From contig JAWLAB010000004.1 in NCBI GenBank assembly GCA_041395665.1, forward strand, positions 62,001-126,000: a stretch of 64,000 bases of DNA. Direction: 5' to 3'. The notes beneath the pieces are model-generated. The model did no database searches. It was not told the origin of the DNA and saw nothing but the letters and a program-made list of their open reading frames with translations. The position numbers were made by a program, and so were the translations under genes. This DNA comes from Pseudomonadales bacterium. GTDB lineage: Bacteria > Pseudomonadota > Gammaproteobacteria > Pseudomonadales > UBA7239. Below, piece after piece: positions 1 to 8,984 of this stretch (its first letter is position 1; the number at the start of each line of letters is the position of its first letter).

Positions 1-374
1 TGCCGCAGTTGCCGCCGATGGATTGTGAGCGTATTTGGCAATGCAGCGTCGATGACTTATTGAGTAACGCCAGTTTTGGGCAGTTATCGTTTTCCTCGGT
101 ATGTGGTCAAGGGATGCGTTTAGATAACGCAAGACCGTTGACGGTCAGCTTTGCGCGCGAAGGTATTCGTTGTCGTCCACATGGGCGTGGGCATTCGCAA
201 TCCTTAAAAAAATTATTTCAAGAATGTGCTATTCCACCTTGGCTGCGTGAACGCACACCGCTGATCTACCAAGATGAGCAGTTGTTGGCAGTCGGTGATT
301 GGTGGATTTGCGCAGATGCGATGGTACAAGAGCACGAAGTGGGCTACTTGCCGCAATGGGAGTTGTCAGCCTAA
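1..374 (+). CDS. tilS: tRNA(Ile)-lysidine synthase, C-terminal part (cut by window start)
   Basis: The frame is open from the window edge (codons in phase with base 3) and ends with TAA at 372-374, so about 123 C-terminal residues are present. They include [19 protein letters not shown] and [13 protein letters not shown], the signature of the TilS C-terminal tRNA-binding domain. TilS uses ATP and lysine to convert C34 of the tRNA(Ile) CAU anticodon to lysidine, which changes decoding from AUG to AUA. The N-terminal PP-loop ATPase domain lies outside the window. dps starts 28 bases downstream on the same strand. Confidence 0.9.
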   Translation, partial: PQLPPMDCERIWQCSVDDLLSNASFGQLSFSSVCGQGMRLDNARPLTVSFAREGIRCRPHGRGHSQSLKKLFQECAIPPWLRERTPLIYQDEQLLAVGDWWICADAMVQEHEVGYLPQWELSA

Positions 375-402
375 AAAATTTTCCGTCACGAGAGGTAGTG
401 TT

Positions 403-903
403 ATGAGCAAGAAAACTTCTACAAAAGCTGTTGTGATTGATATTGGCATCAGCGAAAAAGATCGCGAAGCGATTGCTAAAGGCTTGAGTCATTTATTGGC
501 AGATACTTACACCTTGTATCTCACCACGCACAATTTCCATTGGAATGTCACGGGTGTGATGTTTAACACGCTGCATGTAATGTTTATGCAGCAATACACT
601 GAGTTGTGGAATGCGGTTGATCCGATTGCTGAGCGTATTCGTTCACTCGGCCATATCGCCCCTGGCGGTTATGCCGCGTTTGGCAAATTGGCATCCCTGC
701 CGGATGCGCCATCAACACCACCAAAAGCCTTGGAGATGGTAAAAATTTTGGCGCAAGGTCATGAAGCGGTGGCACGCACTGCGCGTAAATTATTTCCTTG
801 TGTGGATAAAGCTAGCGATGAACCAACAGCCGATTTGCTGACGCAGCGCATTGCAATTCACGAACAAACCGCGTGGATGTTGCGCGCACTGTTGGAAGAA
901 TAA
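403..903 (+). CDS. dps: Dps family DNA-protecting ferritin-like protein
   Basis: This 166-residue protein is of normal Dps length. The frame extends further upstream into tilS, but ATG 403 is preceded by AGAGG at 391-395 and gives the usual N-terminus (MSKKTSTK). NFHWNVTG around residues 44-51 (His46), His58 and [11 protein letters not shown] around 73-83 (Asp73, Glu77) match the inter-subunit ferroxidase ligands of Dps dodecamers. Dps oxidises Fe(II) with peroxide and shields DNA; the lysine-bearing N-terminus fits DNA binding. It faces oxyR with only three bases between the stop codons, in an island of peroxide-defence genes. I found no clear OxyR site directly in front of it. Confidence 0.93.
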   Translation: MSKKTSTKAVVIDIGISEKDREAIAKGLSHLLADTYTLYLTTHNFHWNVTGVMFNTLHVMFMQQYTELWNAVDPIAERIRSLGHIAPGGYAAFGKLASLPDAPSTPPKALEMVKILAQGHEAVARTARKLFPCVDKASDEPTADLLTQRIAIHEQTAWMLRALLEE

Positions 904-906
904 TTC

Positions 907-1773
907 TTACTGCAGCAGTGCTAGCAGCTTATCGATTACCGCGCGTCGCACGGAAGTTTTGCGCCACACCAGCGCAATCGTGCGATGCGGCGCGGGATCT
1001 TGAAACGGCACATAGTGAATGCCTTGCTCATTGGGTTGAATGGCAATGTTGGGCATAAAAGTAATACCCGTTCCCGCTTTTACCATTTGCCGCAGTGTTT
1101 CTAAGCTGGTGGCGCGAAAATCTTGTTCTTCCTCTGAACCCGCCAAATGGCACACTTCTAAAGCTTGATCGCGCAAACAGTGCCCTTCTTCCAGTAGCAA
1201 TAATTTTTCACCGTGTATATCAGATTGATTAATCTGTTTACATTTGGCCAGTGAGTGTGTCGGTGGTACAGCGAGTAAAAACGCATCATCAAACAGCGTG
1301 TGTACTTCGAGATGGTCATCGTGAATAGGCAGAGCTAACAGTGCCGCATCCAATTCGCCGCGTTTTAATCTATCCAGCAGCGCCTGTGTTTTTTCTTCGA
1401 TGAGCACTAACTTCAGTTGTGGTAATGCTTTGGTGATTTTAGGCACTAAAGCTGGGAAAAGATAAGTGGAAAGTGTAGGAAATGCACCGAGGCGAAAACG
1501 CCCCGCTAATGGATCTTTCGAGCTTTTGGCAACATCGTGCATGATGTCTACTTGGTGCAAAATTTTGCGCGCCAAACTCACAATCTGTTCGCCAGTTTCT
1601 GTAGGAATAACGCGCTTGTTGTTGCGTTCAAACAGCGTGATACCCAGTGTTTCTTCCAGCTTGCGAATTTGATTCGACAGCGTGGGCTGGCTGACAAAAC
1701 ATTTATCAGCCGCTTGACTGAAATTGCGCAGATCCGCCACGGCTACTAAATACTGCAAATCGCGCAAATTCAT
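907..1773 (-). CDS. oxyR: OxyR, hydrogen peroxide-sensing LysR-type regulator
   Basis: A 288-residue LysR-type regulator with an N-terminal winged helix-turn-helix (about residues 1-60, FSQAADKCFVSQPTLSNQIR) and a C-terminal sensor domain. GHCLRDQALEVC places cysteines at 199 and 208, the same numbers as the redox pair of E. coli OxyR. Their disulfide switches the protein to its activating form. It is about 17 residues shorter than E. coli OxyR, lost at the C-terminus. It starts 15 bases after the ahpF stop on the same strand, so it is probably co-transcribed with ahpF, which would give positive feedback through the operator at 3407-3443. Confidence 0.95.
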   Translation of the reverse strand: MNLRDLQYLVAVADLRNFSQAADKCFVSQPTLSNQIRKLEETLGITLFERNNKRVIPTETGEQIVSLARKILHQVDIMHDVAKSSKDPLAGRFRLGAFPTLSTYLFPALVPKITKALPQLKLVLIEEKTQALLDRLKRGELDAALLALPIHDDHLEVHTLFDDAFLLAVPPTHSLAKCKQINQSDIHGEKLLLLEEGHCLRDQALEVCHLAGSEEEQDFRATSLETLRQMVKAGTGITFMPNIAIQPNEQGIHYVPFQDPAPHRTIALVWRKTSVRRAVIDKLLALLQ

Positions 1774-1788
1774 AATCAGCGCCTCCCT

Positions 1789-3339
1789 TTACTGTCGAAT
1801 CATGTGATCAAACGCACCGAGTGCAGCAGTCGCCCCTGCACCCATGGCGATGATGATTTGCTTGAACGGTACCGTCGTGGCATCACCGGCGGCAAATACA
1901 CCAGCCATGGATGTTGCACCGCGCGTATCAATTTCAATTTCGCCGCGATTGCTCAACGCCACTGCGCTGTCTTTTAACCAATCAGTGTTAGGCACTAAAC
2001 CAATTTGAACAAAGATGCCTTCCAATTCAACGCGATGTGTTTCACCGCTGTTGCGATCTTTATAAGTCAAACCGTTCACTTTTTTATCATCGCCATTCAC
2101 TTCCGTTGTTTGTGCGGATGTGATGACCGTAATATTGGGCAAGCTGTACAATTTTTTCTGCAACACAGCATCGGCGCGCAACTCTGTATCAAATTCCAAC
2201 ACGGTGACATGCGAAACTACTCCCGCCAAATCGATTGCCGCTTCGATGCCAGAATTCCCGCCGCCGATGACTGCCACGCGTTTGCCTTTGAATAAAGGGC
2301 CGTCGCAGTGCGGGCAGTAAGCAACACCGCGTCCGCGATATTCTTTTTCGCCTGGCACATTCATTTCGCGCCAGCGTGCGCCGGTGGCAAGAATCACAGC
2401 TTTACTTCTTACGCTTGCGCCGTTGGCGAGAGACACTTCAATCATGTTGTCGCGTGTGTGCAAAGCAGTCGCGCGTTGCAAATTCATGATATCGACATTG
2501 TAGCTGCGCACATGTTGTTCCAGCGCCGCTGCCATTTTGGGACCTTCTGTTGCAGGTACAGAAATAAAGTTTTCGATCGCCATGGTATCGAGCACTTGTC
2601 CGCCGAAGCGTTCTGCCACTACGCCCGTACGAATACCTTTGCGCGCAGCGTAAACCGCTGCGGCCGCACCGGCTGGACCACCACCGACAATCAACATATC
2701 GAATGCTTCTTTTTCGGCGATTTTTTTCGCGGCTTTTGCAGCGCTGTTTTTATCCAATTTCGCCAACACTTCATCCAGTTCAATCAAGCCTTGACCAAAT
2801 TGCTCGCCGTTCAAATACACGGTGGGTACCGCCATGATTTGACGATCGTTCACTTCGTCTTGAAACAAAGCGCCGTCGATCATGGTGTGACAAATGCGCG
2901 GATTTAACGCTGCCATCACATTGAGTGTTTGCACGACTTCAGGACAAATTTGGCAGCTCAAGGAAATATAAGTCTCAAATTCAGCATCCACTTCCAAGGC
3001 TTGGATTTGCGCCATTTGTTCTTCAGTGATTTTGGGTGCGCGGCCGCCGGTTTGTAACAACGCCAAAATCAAAGAAGTGAATTCGTGGCCGAGTGGGATG
3101 CCAGCAAAGCGAATGCGTGCGGCTTCGCCTGCACGGGCGACGCTGAATGAGGGGGCGCGGTGCGAGTTACTTTCATCGTCACGCAAAGTAATTTTGTCAG
3201 AAAGCGCAGCAATTTCTTGCAACAACTCGCGCAGCTCCAAGGATGCAGAGGAGCTATCGAGCGTCATCTCCAAGGCAATGGGGTTCTCTAACAGGGCGAT
3301 GTACTGTTCAAGCTGGGCTTTGATAGTTGGGTCGAGCAT
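1789..3339 (-). CDS. ahpF: Alkyl hydroperoxide reductase subunit F
   Basis: A 516-residue flavoprotein that passes electrons from NADH to AhpC. The N-terminal double-thioredoxin-fold domain carries CQICPEVV with Cys129, the E. coli position. It is followed by an FAD-binding [17 protein letters not shown] motif, the CPHCDGP redox centre, an NAD-binding [15 protein letters not shown] motif and a C-terminal FAD motif around GVFAAGDAT. Length and domain order are normal. The gene has its own OxyR-type operator (3407-3443) and is separated from ahpC by a terminator (3461-3486), so it appears to be a separate transcription unit that includes oxyR downstream. Confidence 0.97.
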   Translation of the reverse strand: MLDPTIKAQLEQYIALLENPIALEMTLDSSSASLELRELLQEIAALSDKITLRDDESNSHRAPSFSVARAGEAARIRFAGIPLGHEFTSLILALLQTGGRAPKITEEQMAQIQALEVDAEFETYISLSCQICPEVVQTLNVMAALNPRICHTMIDGALFQDEVNDRQIMAVPTVYLNGEQFGQGLIELDEVLAKLDKNSAAKAAKKIAEKEAFDMLIVGGGPAGAAAAVYAARKGIRTGVVAERFGGQVLDTMAIENFISVPATEGPKMAAALEQHVRSYNVDIMNLQRATALHTRDNMIEVSLANGASVRSKAVILATGARWREMNVPGEKEYRGRGVAYCPHCDGPLFKGKRVAVIGGGNSGIEAAIDLAGVVSHVTVLEFDTELRADAVLQKKLYSLPNITVITSAQTTEVNGDDKKVNGLTYKDRNSGETHRVELEGIFVQIGLVPNTDWLKDSAVALSNRGEIEIDTRGATSMAGVFAAGDATTVPFKQIIIAMGAGATAALGAFDHMIRQ

Positions 3340-3406
3340 GGCTGTCTCCTCGGTGTTGCTGGGCTTTTGATGTAGCCACTGTAGGCTACATCTATCAATA
3401 TTTAAA

Positions 3407-3443
3407 ATGGATTGTTTTGATGAATACGATAGTTAATAGTTAT
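3407..3443 (-). promoter_or_regulatory. OxyR-type operator in front of ahpF-oxyR
   Basis: On the minus strand this reads ATAA-N7-CTAT-N7-ATCA-N7-CCAT, against the OxyR consensus ATAG-N7-CTAT-N7-ATAG-N7-CTAT (12 of 16 fixed positions by eye). It lies 67 bases upstream of the ahpF start. Its distal 11 bases (AAACAATCCAT) are identical to those of the ahpC site, and both sites sit at nearly the same distance from their start codon. OxyR binding here is inferred. Confidence 0.7.
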
Positions 3444-3460
3444 TTACTTGGTTGATGCAA

Positions 3461-3486
3461 GAAAAAGCCCGAGCAAGTCGGGCTTT
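3461..3486 (-). terminator. Rho-independent terminator after ahpC
   Basis: An inverted repeat AAGCCCGA / TCGGGCTT (3465-3472 with 3478-3485) closes a five-base loop. On the minus strand it is followed by a T-run (forward AAAAA at 3462-3466). It lies 27 bases past the ahpC stop and separates ahpC from ahpF. Confidence 0.8.
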
Positions 3487-3512
3487 CTCGGTAGAGCTTG
3501 AAGGGAGATGGC

Positions 3513-4079
3513 TTAGATTTTGCCCACCAAATCCAAAGAAGGCTTCAGCGTTTTGTCGCCTTCTTTCCATTTTGCAGGGCACACTTCGCCATCGTGTGAG
3601 GCAACATATTGCGCGGCTTTTACTTTGCGCAACATTTCGCTCGCATCGCGACCGATACCGAGGTCGTGGATTTCACACACTTTGATCACGCCTTCTGGGT
3701 TGATCACGAAAGTGCCGCGCAGTGCAAGGCCTGCTTCTTCGATCATCACACCGAAATTGCGAGTGATCGTACCCGTTGGGTCGCCGATCATTGGGTATTT
3801 GATTTTCTTGATGGTGTCAGAAGTGTCGTGCCACGCTTTGTGCGTGAAGTGCGTGTCGGTTGAAACGGAATACACTTCAACGCCAATTTTTTGGAACTCA
3901 GCGTAGGTGTCAGCCAAATCACCCAATTCGGTAGGGCAGACAAAAGTGAAATCCGCAGGGTAGAAACAGACCACAGACCACTTACCTTTCAGGTCTGCGT
4001 CAGAAACTTCTACAAACTTGCCGTTATGGAATGCAGTTGCTTTGAAGGGAAGTACGGTAGTGTTGATCAATGAACTCAT
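3513..4079 (-). CDS. ahpC: Alkyl hydroperoxide reductase AhpC (2-Cys peroxiredoxin)
   Basis: A 188-residue peroxiredoxin, the usual length for proteobacterial AhpC. The peroxidatic cysteine is Cys48 in FTFVCPTEL and the resolving cysteine is Cys167 in GEVCPAKW. It reduces H2O2 and organic peroxides and is recycled by AhpF. The start has AAGGAG at -13 to -8 on the minus strand. A 37-bp OxyR-type operator (4145-4181) lies upstream, followed by a possible TACTAT -10 element at 4128-4133. A terminator follows the gene, so it is likely transcribed alone and strongly. Confidence 0.98.
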   Translation of the reverse strand: MSSLINTTVLPFKATAFHNGKFVEVSDADLKGKWSVVCFYPADFTFVCPTELGDLADTYAEFQKIGVEVYSVSTDTHFTHKAWHDTSDTIKKIKYPMIGDPTGTITRNFGVMIEEAGLALRGTFVINPEGVIKVCEIHDLGIGRDASEMLRKVKAAQYVASHDGEVCPAKWKEGDKTLKPSLDLVGKI

Positions 4080-4144
4080 GAGAGTCTCCTTGTGAGATCA
4101 GTGGGTTGGGTAACCACTATAGGCCGAATAGTAAGTTTTTCAAA

Positions 4145-4181
4145 ATGGATTGTTTTTATGGTTTCAATAGGTTTTGTCTAT
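4145..4181 (-). promoter_or_regulatory. OxyR-type operator in front of ahpC
   Basis: On the minus strand the pattern is ATAG-N7-CTAT-N7-ATAA-N7-CCAT, 14 of 16 fixed positions of the OxyR tetramer consensus by eye, with exact 7-base spacing throughout. It overlaps the last codons of the upstream membrane-protein gene. A possible -10 element (TACTAT, forward 4128-4133) lies 11 bases downstream, so the operator would overlap the -35 region, as expected for OxyR activation. Confidence 0.8.
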
Positions 4182-5257
4182 TGATCTTGAGGCGGTTCGC
4201 TAGTGTGCAGCTCTACGCCGTACAACCACTCTTTGACGAGTGAATAACCCAACGCCAACAGCGTGGGGCCGAGAAACACGCCTAGTGCGCCAAATTGAAT
4301 GGCTCCACCTAGAATGCCCAGCATAATCAAAATAAAAGGTAGATTGCTGTTTTGGCCAATGAGTAGCGGTTTGATGACATTGTCAGCAGAACCGGCGATA
4401 CCTGCGCACCAAGCCACCATGAAAATCGCCATGTAAATTTGATCATTTTGGTACAACCAGAATGCTGCCGGCCCCCAAATCAAGAAAGAGCCAAAAGGCA
4501 CGAGCGACAACAAAATGGCGAGAAAAGTGAGTCCTGCGGCTGAAGGAATGCCTGCAATGAACAGCGTGAACCCCACGAGAAAGCCTTGTGCCAATGCAGT
4601 ACCGAGGATGCCAAATACAACCCCCTGCATGGTGCCGCCAGCAATCGCCAATAAACGCTCTGCGCGGTGATTGCCGCCAGAGATACGGCGCACGCCGGTT
4701 TGCAGCCAGAGCGTAACGGAGGGAAGCCCAGCGTAGAAAAACAGCGATACAAAGCAGCTCAGCAGTAGCATGCCTACGCTTTGTCCTGTCACTGCGCCAA
4801 ATTTGATCAGTCCTTTCACGACAACCATCGCCGCGTCGTTGACTTGTTGGCGCACGGCAGGGTCGCCCAATACCAATTTTTCCCACCATTCTTGAATGGT
4901 GGGGCCGACCCAACGAACTCCTACCAGCCACTCGGGCAGTGTCGGCATGCCACCTTGTAAGTGCGAAGTTAAACGGATGACATACGCACTGGTCACGCCA
5001 CCGAAGCTGAGCACGGCATACATTAGTGGTAGCACCACTAAACAGAAAATAGCGAGTACTAACAGTGAAGCTGACAGCCAGTTGCGACCCCCCAGTTTTT
5101 CATTGATAAACCAGTACACATGGCGCGTAGAAAAAACAAAGATAGCTGCCCAAACCAGCGCCGAAGAAAATGGCAGCAAAATCATCACGCAGCCAGCGAC
5201 GAGTAAGCCTAGTGCAATCAAAGTGGATACGGGTTCGAGTAGGCGGCGTTCGTACAC
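4178..5257 (-). CDS. AI-2E/PerM family membrane protein
   Basis: A protein of about 359 residues with roughly eight hydrophobic segments in the order typical of the AI-2E transporter (PerM/YdiK/TqsA) family. It has an N-terminal TM pair, a soluble central part (LTSHLQGG...VNDAAMVVVKGLIKFG), and C-terminal helices including PFGSFLIWGPAAFWLY and GVFLGPTLLALGYSLVKEWL. The frame stays open to an ATG at 5383, but that would overlap the divergent dUTPase gene. GTG 5257 has AGAGGA eight bases upstream and starts just before the first TM segment, so I prefer it. Substrates of this family are mostly unknown; some members export AI-2 and others act as antiporters. Its 3' end overlaps the ahpC operator. 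Confidence 0.85.
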   Translation of the reverse strand: MYERRLLEPVSTLIALGLLVAGCVMILLPFSSALVWAAIFVFSTRHVYWFINEKLGGRNWLSASLLVLAIFCLVVLPLMYAVLSFGGVTSAYVIRLTSHLQGGMPTLPEWLVGVRWVGPTIQEWWEKLVLGDPAVRQQVNDAAMVVVKGLIKFGAVTGQSVGMLLLSCFVSLFFYAGLPSVTLWLQTGVRRISGGNHRAERLLAIAGGTMQGVVFGILGTALAQGFLVGFTLFIAGIPSAAGLTFLAILLSLVPFGSFLIWGPAAFWLYQNDQIYMAIFMVAWCAGIAGSADNVIKPLLIGQNSNLPFILIMLGILGGAIQFGALGVFLGPTLLALGYSLVKEWLYGVELHTSEPPQDQ

Positions 5258-5352
5258 AGCAACATTCCTCTGTTGGTCGTCTTTGTCGATAAATTGGGCA
5301 ACAAGAGCCGCATGGTAACATGCGCAACATTCATGAAAACGGAGCGTGAGAC

Positions 5353-5973
5353 ATGCAGGCACAGATTCTAACCATGCTGACATTGCAAGACAGCATGAAC
5401 TGTAAAGTGCACCCGCAATGGCGTGAGCAAGGTTACGAATGGCATCGCGCGATTTGGGTGGAGTGTGCGGAATTGATGGATCACTACGGCTGGAAATGGT
5501 GGAAAAAACAGCAGCCTGATATTGAACAAGTGCGTTTGGAATTAATCGATATTATGCACTTCGGTTTGAGTAGTTTATTGGCGCAAAACAAGCCTGCTGA
5601 CGAATTGGCAGATCAATTGGCTGTGGCTTTGTCAGTGCATTATGATAAAAAAGATTTTCGCGCAACTTTGGAAGATTTTGTGCAAGCCACACTCAATCAA
5701 CGCGCTTTTGTGTTGGATGCTTTCGTGCAGCTGATGGCGGCGGCAGAGTTTGATTTTGATGCGCTATATCGCGGCTATATCGGCAAAAATGTACTGAATT
5801 TTTTTCGCCAAGATCATGGCTATAAAGACGGCAGTTATGTGAAAAACTGGGCGGGGCGTGAAGATAACGAACATTTGGTGGAGTTGATGACGAGCTTGGA
5901 TGCCGCCAGCGATACTTTCAAAGATGAGTTATATGCAGGTTTGTCACAACGCTACAAAAAAATGGTTGGATGA
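5353..5973 (+). CDS. dUTP diphosphatase, all-alpha (dUTPase-2/MazG-like) family
   Basis: A 206-residue helical protein. VECAELMDHYGWKWWKK and LELIDIMHFG supply the paired E-x-x-E and E-x-x-D metal-binding motifs of the all-alpha NTP pyrophosphatase fold. GYKDGSYVKNWAGREDN near the C-terminus fits the dimeric dUTPase family, which hydrolyses dUTP (and dUDP) to dUMP and keeps uracil out of DNA. This fold is unrelated to trimeric Dut. ATG 5353 has GGAG eight bases upstream. The gene diverges from the AI-2E family gene, sharing a 95-base intergenic region. Confidence 0.88.
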   Translation: MQAQILTMLTLQDSMNCKVHPQWREQGYEWHRAIWVECAELMDHYGWKWWKKQQPDIEQVRLELIDIMHFGLSSLLAQNKPADELADQLAVALSVHYDKKDFRATLEDFVQATLNQRAFVLDAFVQLMAAAEFDFDALYRGYIGKNVLNFFRQDHGYKDGSYVKNWAGREDNEHLVELMTSLDAASDTFKDELYAGLSQRYKKMVG

Positions 5974-5978
5974 AAACA

Positions 5979-6692
5979 CTAGCGGCGCAGTAGCAGTGAT
6001 TTAAGCCACTTCCACCAGCTGTTGCCGCTCAACACCCATTTATCAATATCATCAAACTGTTTAGCCAGTGCTTCGGGGTGTGCATAAAACAGCGTGCGTG
6101 TGCGAAATTCTGCGTTTACATCCAGTTCTTTGACGATGCGTGCAGGATTGCCAGCTACGATGACATTTGGCGGTACATCTTTCGTCACGACGCTGCATGC
6201 GGCGATAATGCTGTTATCGCCAATCGTGACACCTTTTAACACGGTCGCGTGATCGCCCACCCAGACATTGTTGCCAATTCGTACGGGGTAAGCTTGTGCA
6301 TCGCGCTCAGTGCGATCATAAATACCGTGCCAATCGCAATCCGTAATATATGCGCCGTTGGCAAACATACAGCCATCGCCAATAATAATTTCGTCCGATG
6401 CAGAAATACGCACGCCCGGAGAAATCATCACGGCGTCGCCAATGCGGATTGTGCCTTTGTCTTGCTCGCGTCCCCATACGCCGATGCGCACGCGTTGATC
6501 GGCTTCTGCAACGATGGTGGGTGATTCGCCGATGTGAATGTTGTCACCAGAAATAACCGTGTACCATGGTTTGGTGATCGTGTGAAACTTGCCGAGAGAT
6601 GCGCATTCTGGGCGCAAAAAATATTCCGCATACCAGTGGCGAAAACGCAACCAAGTTTTCTTGACGAGGTAAGGGCGCAAATCTTGTTTCAT
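5979..6692 (-). CDS. Hexapeptide-repeat (left-handed beta-helix) acyltransferase
   Basis: This 237-residue protein is full of hexapeptide units with I/V at every sixth position (IRIGDAVMISPGVRISAS, VRIGNNVWVGDHATVLKGV, TIGDNSIIAACSVVTKD). It ends the coil with the usual NVIVAGNPARIV capping segment, so it should form a trimeric left-handed beta-helix. Such enzymes transfer acetyl or other acyl groups from CoA, often to sugars. The loop ITDCDWHGIYDR may carry the catalytic His. The acceptor cannot be told from sequence. A 40-residue C-terminal tail (DDIDKWVLSGNSWWKWLKS) resembles an amphipathic membrane contact. It converges on the dUTPase gene and follows mltD on the same strand. Confidence 0.85.
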   Translation of the reverse strand: MKQDLRPYLVKKTWLRFRHWYAEYFLRPECASLGKFHTITKPWYTVISGDNIHIGESPTIVAEADQRVRIGVWGREQDKGTIRIGDAVMISPGVRISASDEIIIGDGCMFANGAYITDCDWHGIYDRTERDAQAYPVRIGNNVWVGDHATVLKGVTIGDNSIIAACSVVTKDVPPNVIVAGNPARIVKELDVNAEFRTRTLFYAHPEALAKQFDDIDKWVLSGNSWWKWLKSLLLRR

Positions 6693-6712
6693 GATGAATT
6701 TTTATTGAAAAA

Positions 6713-8380
6713 TTAATCGAGATTCAAATTGATACGCTGCCCCGGCTTGATGACTGCGCTACTTTTGCTAAAGCCATTCCAGCGTTTAATGTCTTCTACA
6801 GGGACTTTGTATTTGCGTGAGATCGCCATCAAAGTATCACCACTTTTTACGGTGTAAGTGGTTTTCTTTTTGCTGGTGCTGCTGGCTTTAGATGATGATT
6901 TGCTGCTGCGTTCTGTGGCATTGCTGCGGCTCGATGCTTCAAAGGTTTGATGGACGCGTCCGTCGCTAGTTGATGTGGAGCGGCTGCGTTTGCTTGATGC
7001 ACCGGAGGCTTTGCTAGATGAGCTGCTAGACAACGCCAGCGTCTGCCCGAGCTTAAGCGTATCGCTGGCGCCGAGCCCATTGAGTTGACGCAAAGTGCTG
7101 GCGCTGACGCCTGTGCGTTTAGCAACAGACCACAGCGTATCCCCTGATTTAACGGTATAGCTGCGAGTGCTGCCGCCGCTGTTACTGCCACTGCTGCGAA
7201 TGATGCTGGCGCTGCTGGTACTGCCGTTGGAGGATTTGTTTTTGGGGTTGCGCGCGGCTTTGTCTTCCAATGCCTGTACATGCGGGTTGAAAGAGTCGGT
7301 AGTATTGGCGCTGGTGTTGGGCATCAAGTCGCTGCTGCTCATATTGGCAATGCGTTCTTGCAGGTCATTGGCTTGATCGATAGGAACCAGTAGGCGATAA
7401 GGCCCCCCTGGTGGTGTTGCCCAGCGGCTGATGCCTGGGTTCAGCAGGTGCATTTCGTCGCTGTCGACTTGCGCCAAATCCGCCGCAAAACCGACATCAA
7501 TCTGCCCGCTGAAGTGCACTTCAGCAAAGTAGGGCAGGTCGGGAATATACGCCCAGTTGATGCCATAGGTTTCTGGGTGCTGACTGATCTGTGCCAGCGC
7601 CAGCAACTTAGGCACATAGGCGGCAGTTTCCGCGGGAACATCCAAACTCCAGTAGTCGGTGGGCAGACCGCGTGCTCTGTTTTTGGCGACGGCTTTGTCG
7701 ATAGTTCCCCAGCCCGCGTTGTAGGCGGCCAGTGCTTTTAGCCAGTCGCCGTCGTAGTGGTCGCGTAGAAAGACTAGGTAGTCGAGTGCTTTGTTGGTGG
7801 CGACGGGGATATCGCGACGCGAGTCATACCACCAGTTCATGTCCATCTTTAAATGCTTGGCGGTGCCAGGGATGAACTGCCACAGGCCTGAGGCGTTGCT
7901 GGTAGAGACAGCAAATGGGTTGTACGCGCTTTCAACGATGGGCAACAGTGCCAGCTCACCTGGCAAGTTGCGTGCCTCTAACTGACCTGCCACATAGTGC
8001 AGATAGCGTGAAGCGCGCGCGGATACACGGTTTAGGTAAGCTTGATGGCTGGTATACCACCGGCGCTCGGTGAGGATGCGAGGGTTGGTGGTGCTATTGG
8101 GTAATTGGTAGCGACTTTCTATCCGGCGCCACAGGCTGGGAGCGAGGGCTGGAGCTCTGCGCCATTCGGCGCGGCACTGCTTGCCATCACTTTGCACATT
8201 GTAAGAAAAAAGTGAAAAGTGGAATTTTCGATACGCATTCTTACCACTTTTATCCGACAACGATTCACAGCCAGCCAGCACCAAAAAGGCGAAGCCGAAT
8301 AATAGGATGCGGGCGAGCAAAGTGCGGGAGGGGTTCATCAGTGCGTCACAAAAAACGGTCAAGAATTGTCGGGCATTCAT
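6713..8380 (-). CDS. mltD: Membrane-bound lytic murein transglycosylase D with two LysM domains
   Basis: A 555-residue lipoprotein. LVLAGC near residues 34-39 is a lipobox. The SLT domain has the catalytic Glu in LLPIVESAYNPFAVS, followed by ASGLWQFIPGTAKHL and AYNAGWG. Two LysM peptidoglycan-binding repeats follow at the C-terminus (YTVKSGDTLWSVAKRTGVSA and YTVKSGDTLMAISRKYKVP), joined by long Ser-rich linkers. The enzyme cleaves murein glycan strands to 1,6-anhydro products at the outer-membrane inner face. An internal ATG at 8338 gives a more compact signal peptide (MNPSRTLLARILL), so the true start could be there. The gene diverges from the nuo operon. Confidence 0.93.
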   Translation of the reverse strand: MNARQFLTVFCDALMNPSRTLLARILLFGFAFLVLAGCESLSDKSGKNAYRKFHFSLFSYNVQSDGKQCRAEWRRAPALAPSLWRRIESRYQLPNSTTNPRILTERRWYTSHQAYLNRVSARASRYLHYVAGQLEARNLPGELALLPIVESAYNPFAVSTSNASGLWQFIPGTAKHLKMDMNWWYDSRRDIPVATNKALDYLVFLRDHYDGDWLKALAAYNAGWGTIDKAVAKNRARGLPTDYWSLDVPAETAAYVPKLLALAQISQHPETYGINWAYIPDLPYFAEVHFSGQIDVGFAADLAQVDSDEMHLLNPGISRWATPPGGPYRLLVPIDQANDLQERIANMSSSDLMPNTSANTTDSFNPHVQALEDKAARNPKNKSSNGSTSSASIIRSSGSNSGGSTRSYTVKSGDTLWSVAKRTGVSASTLRQLNGLGASDTLKLGQTLALSSSSSSKASGASSKRSRSTSTSDGRVHQTFEASSRSNATERSSKSSSKASSTSKKKTTYTVKSGDTLMAISRKYKVPVEDIKRWNGFSKSSAVIKPGQRINLNLD

Positions 8381-8506
8381 AGGTATTTTTCCAGCCCGTT
8401 ATTTGGATAGAGAGGCGAGTTGGCGACTCAGAACCCTGTGCAAGGCAGGGGCTTTTGGGTAACATGGCGACCACTTATTGGTTTATTTTTTCCTCTTGGA
8501 GCCCAT

Positions 8507-8959
8507 GTGTCTGTTGCTGCACTGGACAAGGTAGAAATTCTCGCCCACAACTGGTCTTTTGGTATTTTTCTGCTCGTCATCGCCGTTATCTGCGTGCTGA
8601 TGTTGGGTGTGTCATGGTTGGTGGGTGGGCGATATCGCGGTCGCGCCAAAAATGATCCGTTTGAGTCTGGGGTCGTATCCGTTGGTAGTGCGCGTTTGCG
8701 CTTTTCCGCCAAGTTTTATCTCACAGCGATGTTTTTTGTTATTTTCGATGTGGAAGCGCTCTTTCTGTACGCATGGGCTGTGTCTGTGCGTGAATCTGGA
8801 TGGGTCGGCTTTATCGAAGCCTTGATTTTTATCGTCGTACTGCTGGCTGGCTTGGTCTATGTTTGGCGGATTGGTGCGTTGGATTGGGCGCCAGAATCAC
8901 GCCGCAAGCGTACACAAAACCCAGTTGATGCTGCTCGCGATACACCGACTCATTCGTAA
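8507..8959 (+). CDS. nuoA: NADH-quinone oxidoreductase subunit A
   Basis: This membrane subunit opens the complex I operon. [20 protein letters not shown] and [19 protein letters not shown] are the conserved NuoA core around three TM helices. The frame is open from a TTG at 8420, which would give 179 residues. GTG 8507 has GGAG at 8498-8501 with a 5-base spacer and yields 150 residues, close to the usual 135-150, so I chose it. The extra 29 residues upstream (for example [13 protein letters not shown]) have no family counterpart I know of. nuoB follows after 25 bases. Confidence 0.9.
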   Translation: MSVAALDKVEILAHNWSFGIFLLVIAVICVLMLGVSWLVGGRYRGRAKNDPFESGVVSVGSARLRFSAKFYLTAMFFVIFDVEALFLYAWAVSVRESGWVGFIEALIFIVVLLAGLVYVWRIGALDWAPESRRKRTQNPVDAARDTPTHS

Positions 8960-8984
8960 CACTGCTTTCTGATCTGAGGTAAAA

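Noticed and set aside
2308..2907. A 199-codon open frame on the plus strand inside ahpF
   Set aside because: It is antisense to the conserved FAD/NAD domain of AhpF and its translation (Cys-, His- and Phe-rich) resembles no protein.
4178..5383. A quorum-sensing AI-2 exporter with a start at 5383
   Set aside because: The family name does not prove AI-2 transport, and no lsr or luxS gene is near. The 5383 start would overlap the divergent dUTPase gene and add residues with no family match.
8420..8506. A 29-residue N-terminal extension of NuoA
   Set aside because: The TTG start is poorly placed relative to its ribosome-binding site, while GTG 8507 has a good one and gives normal length.
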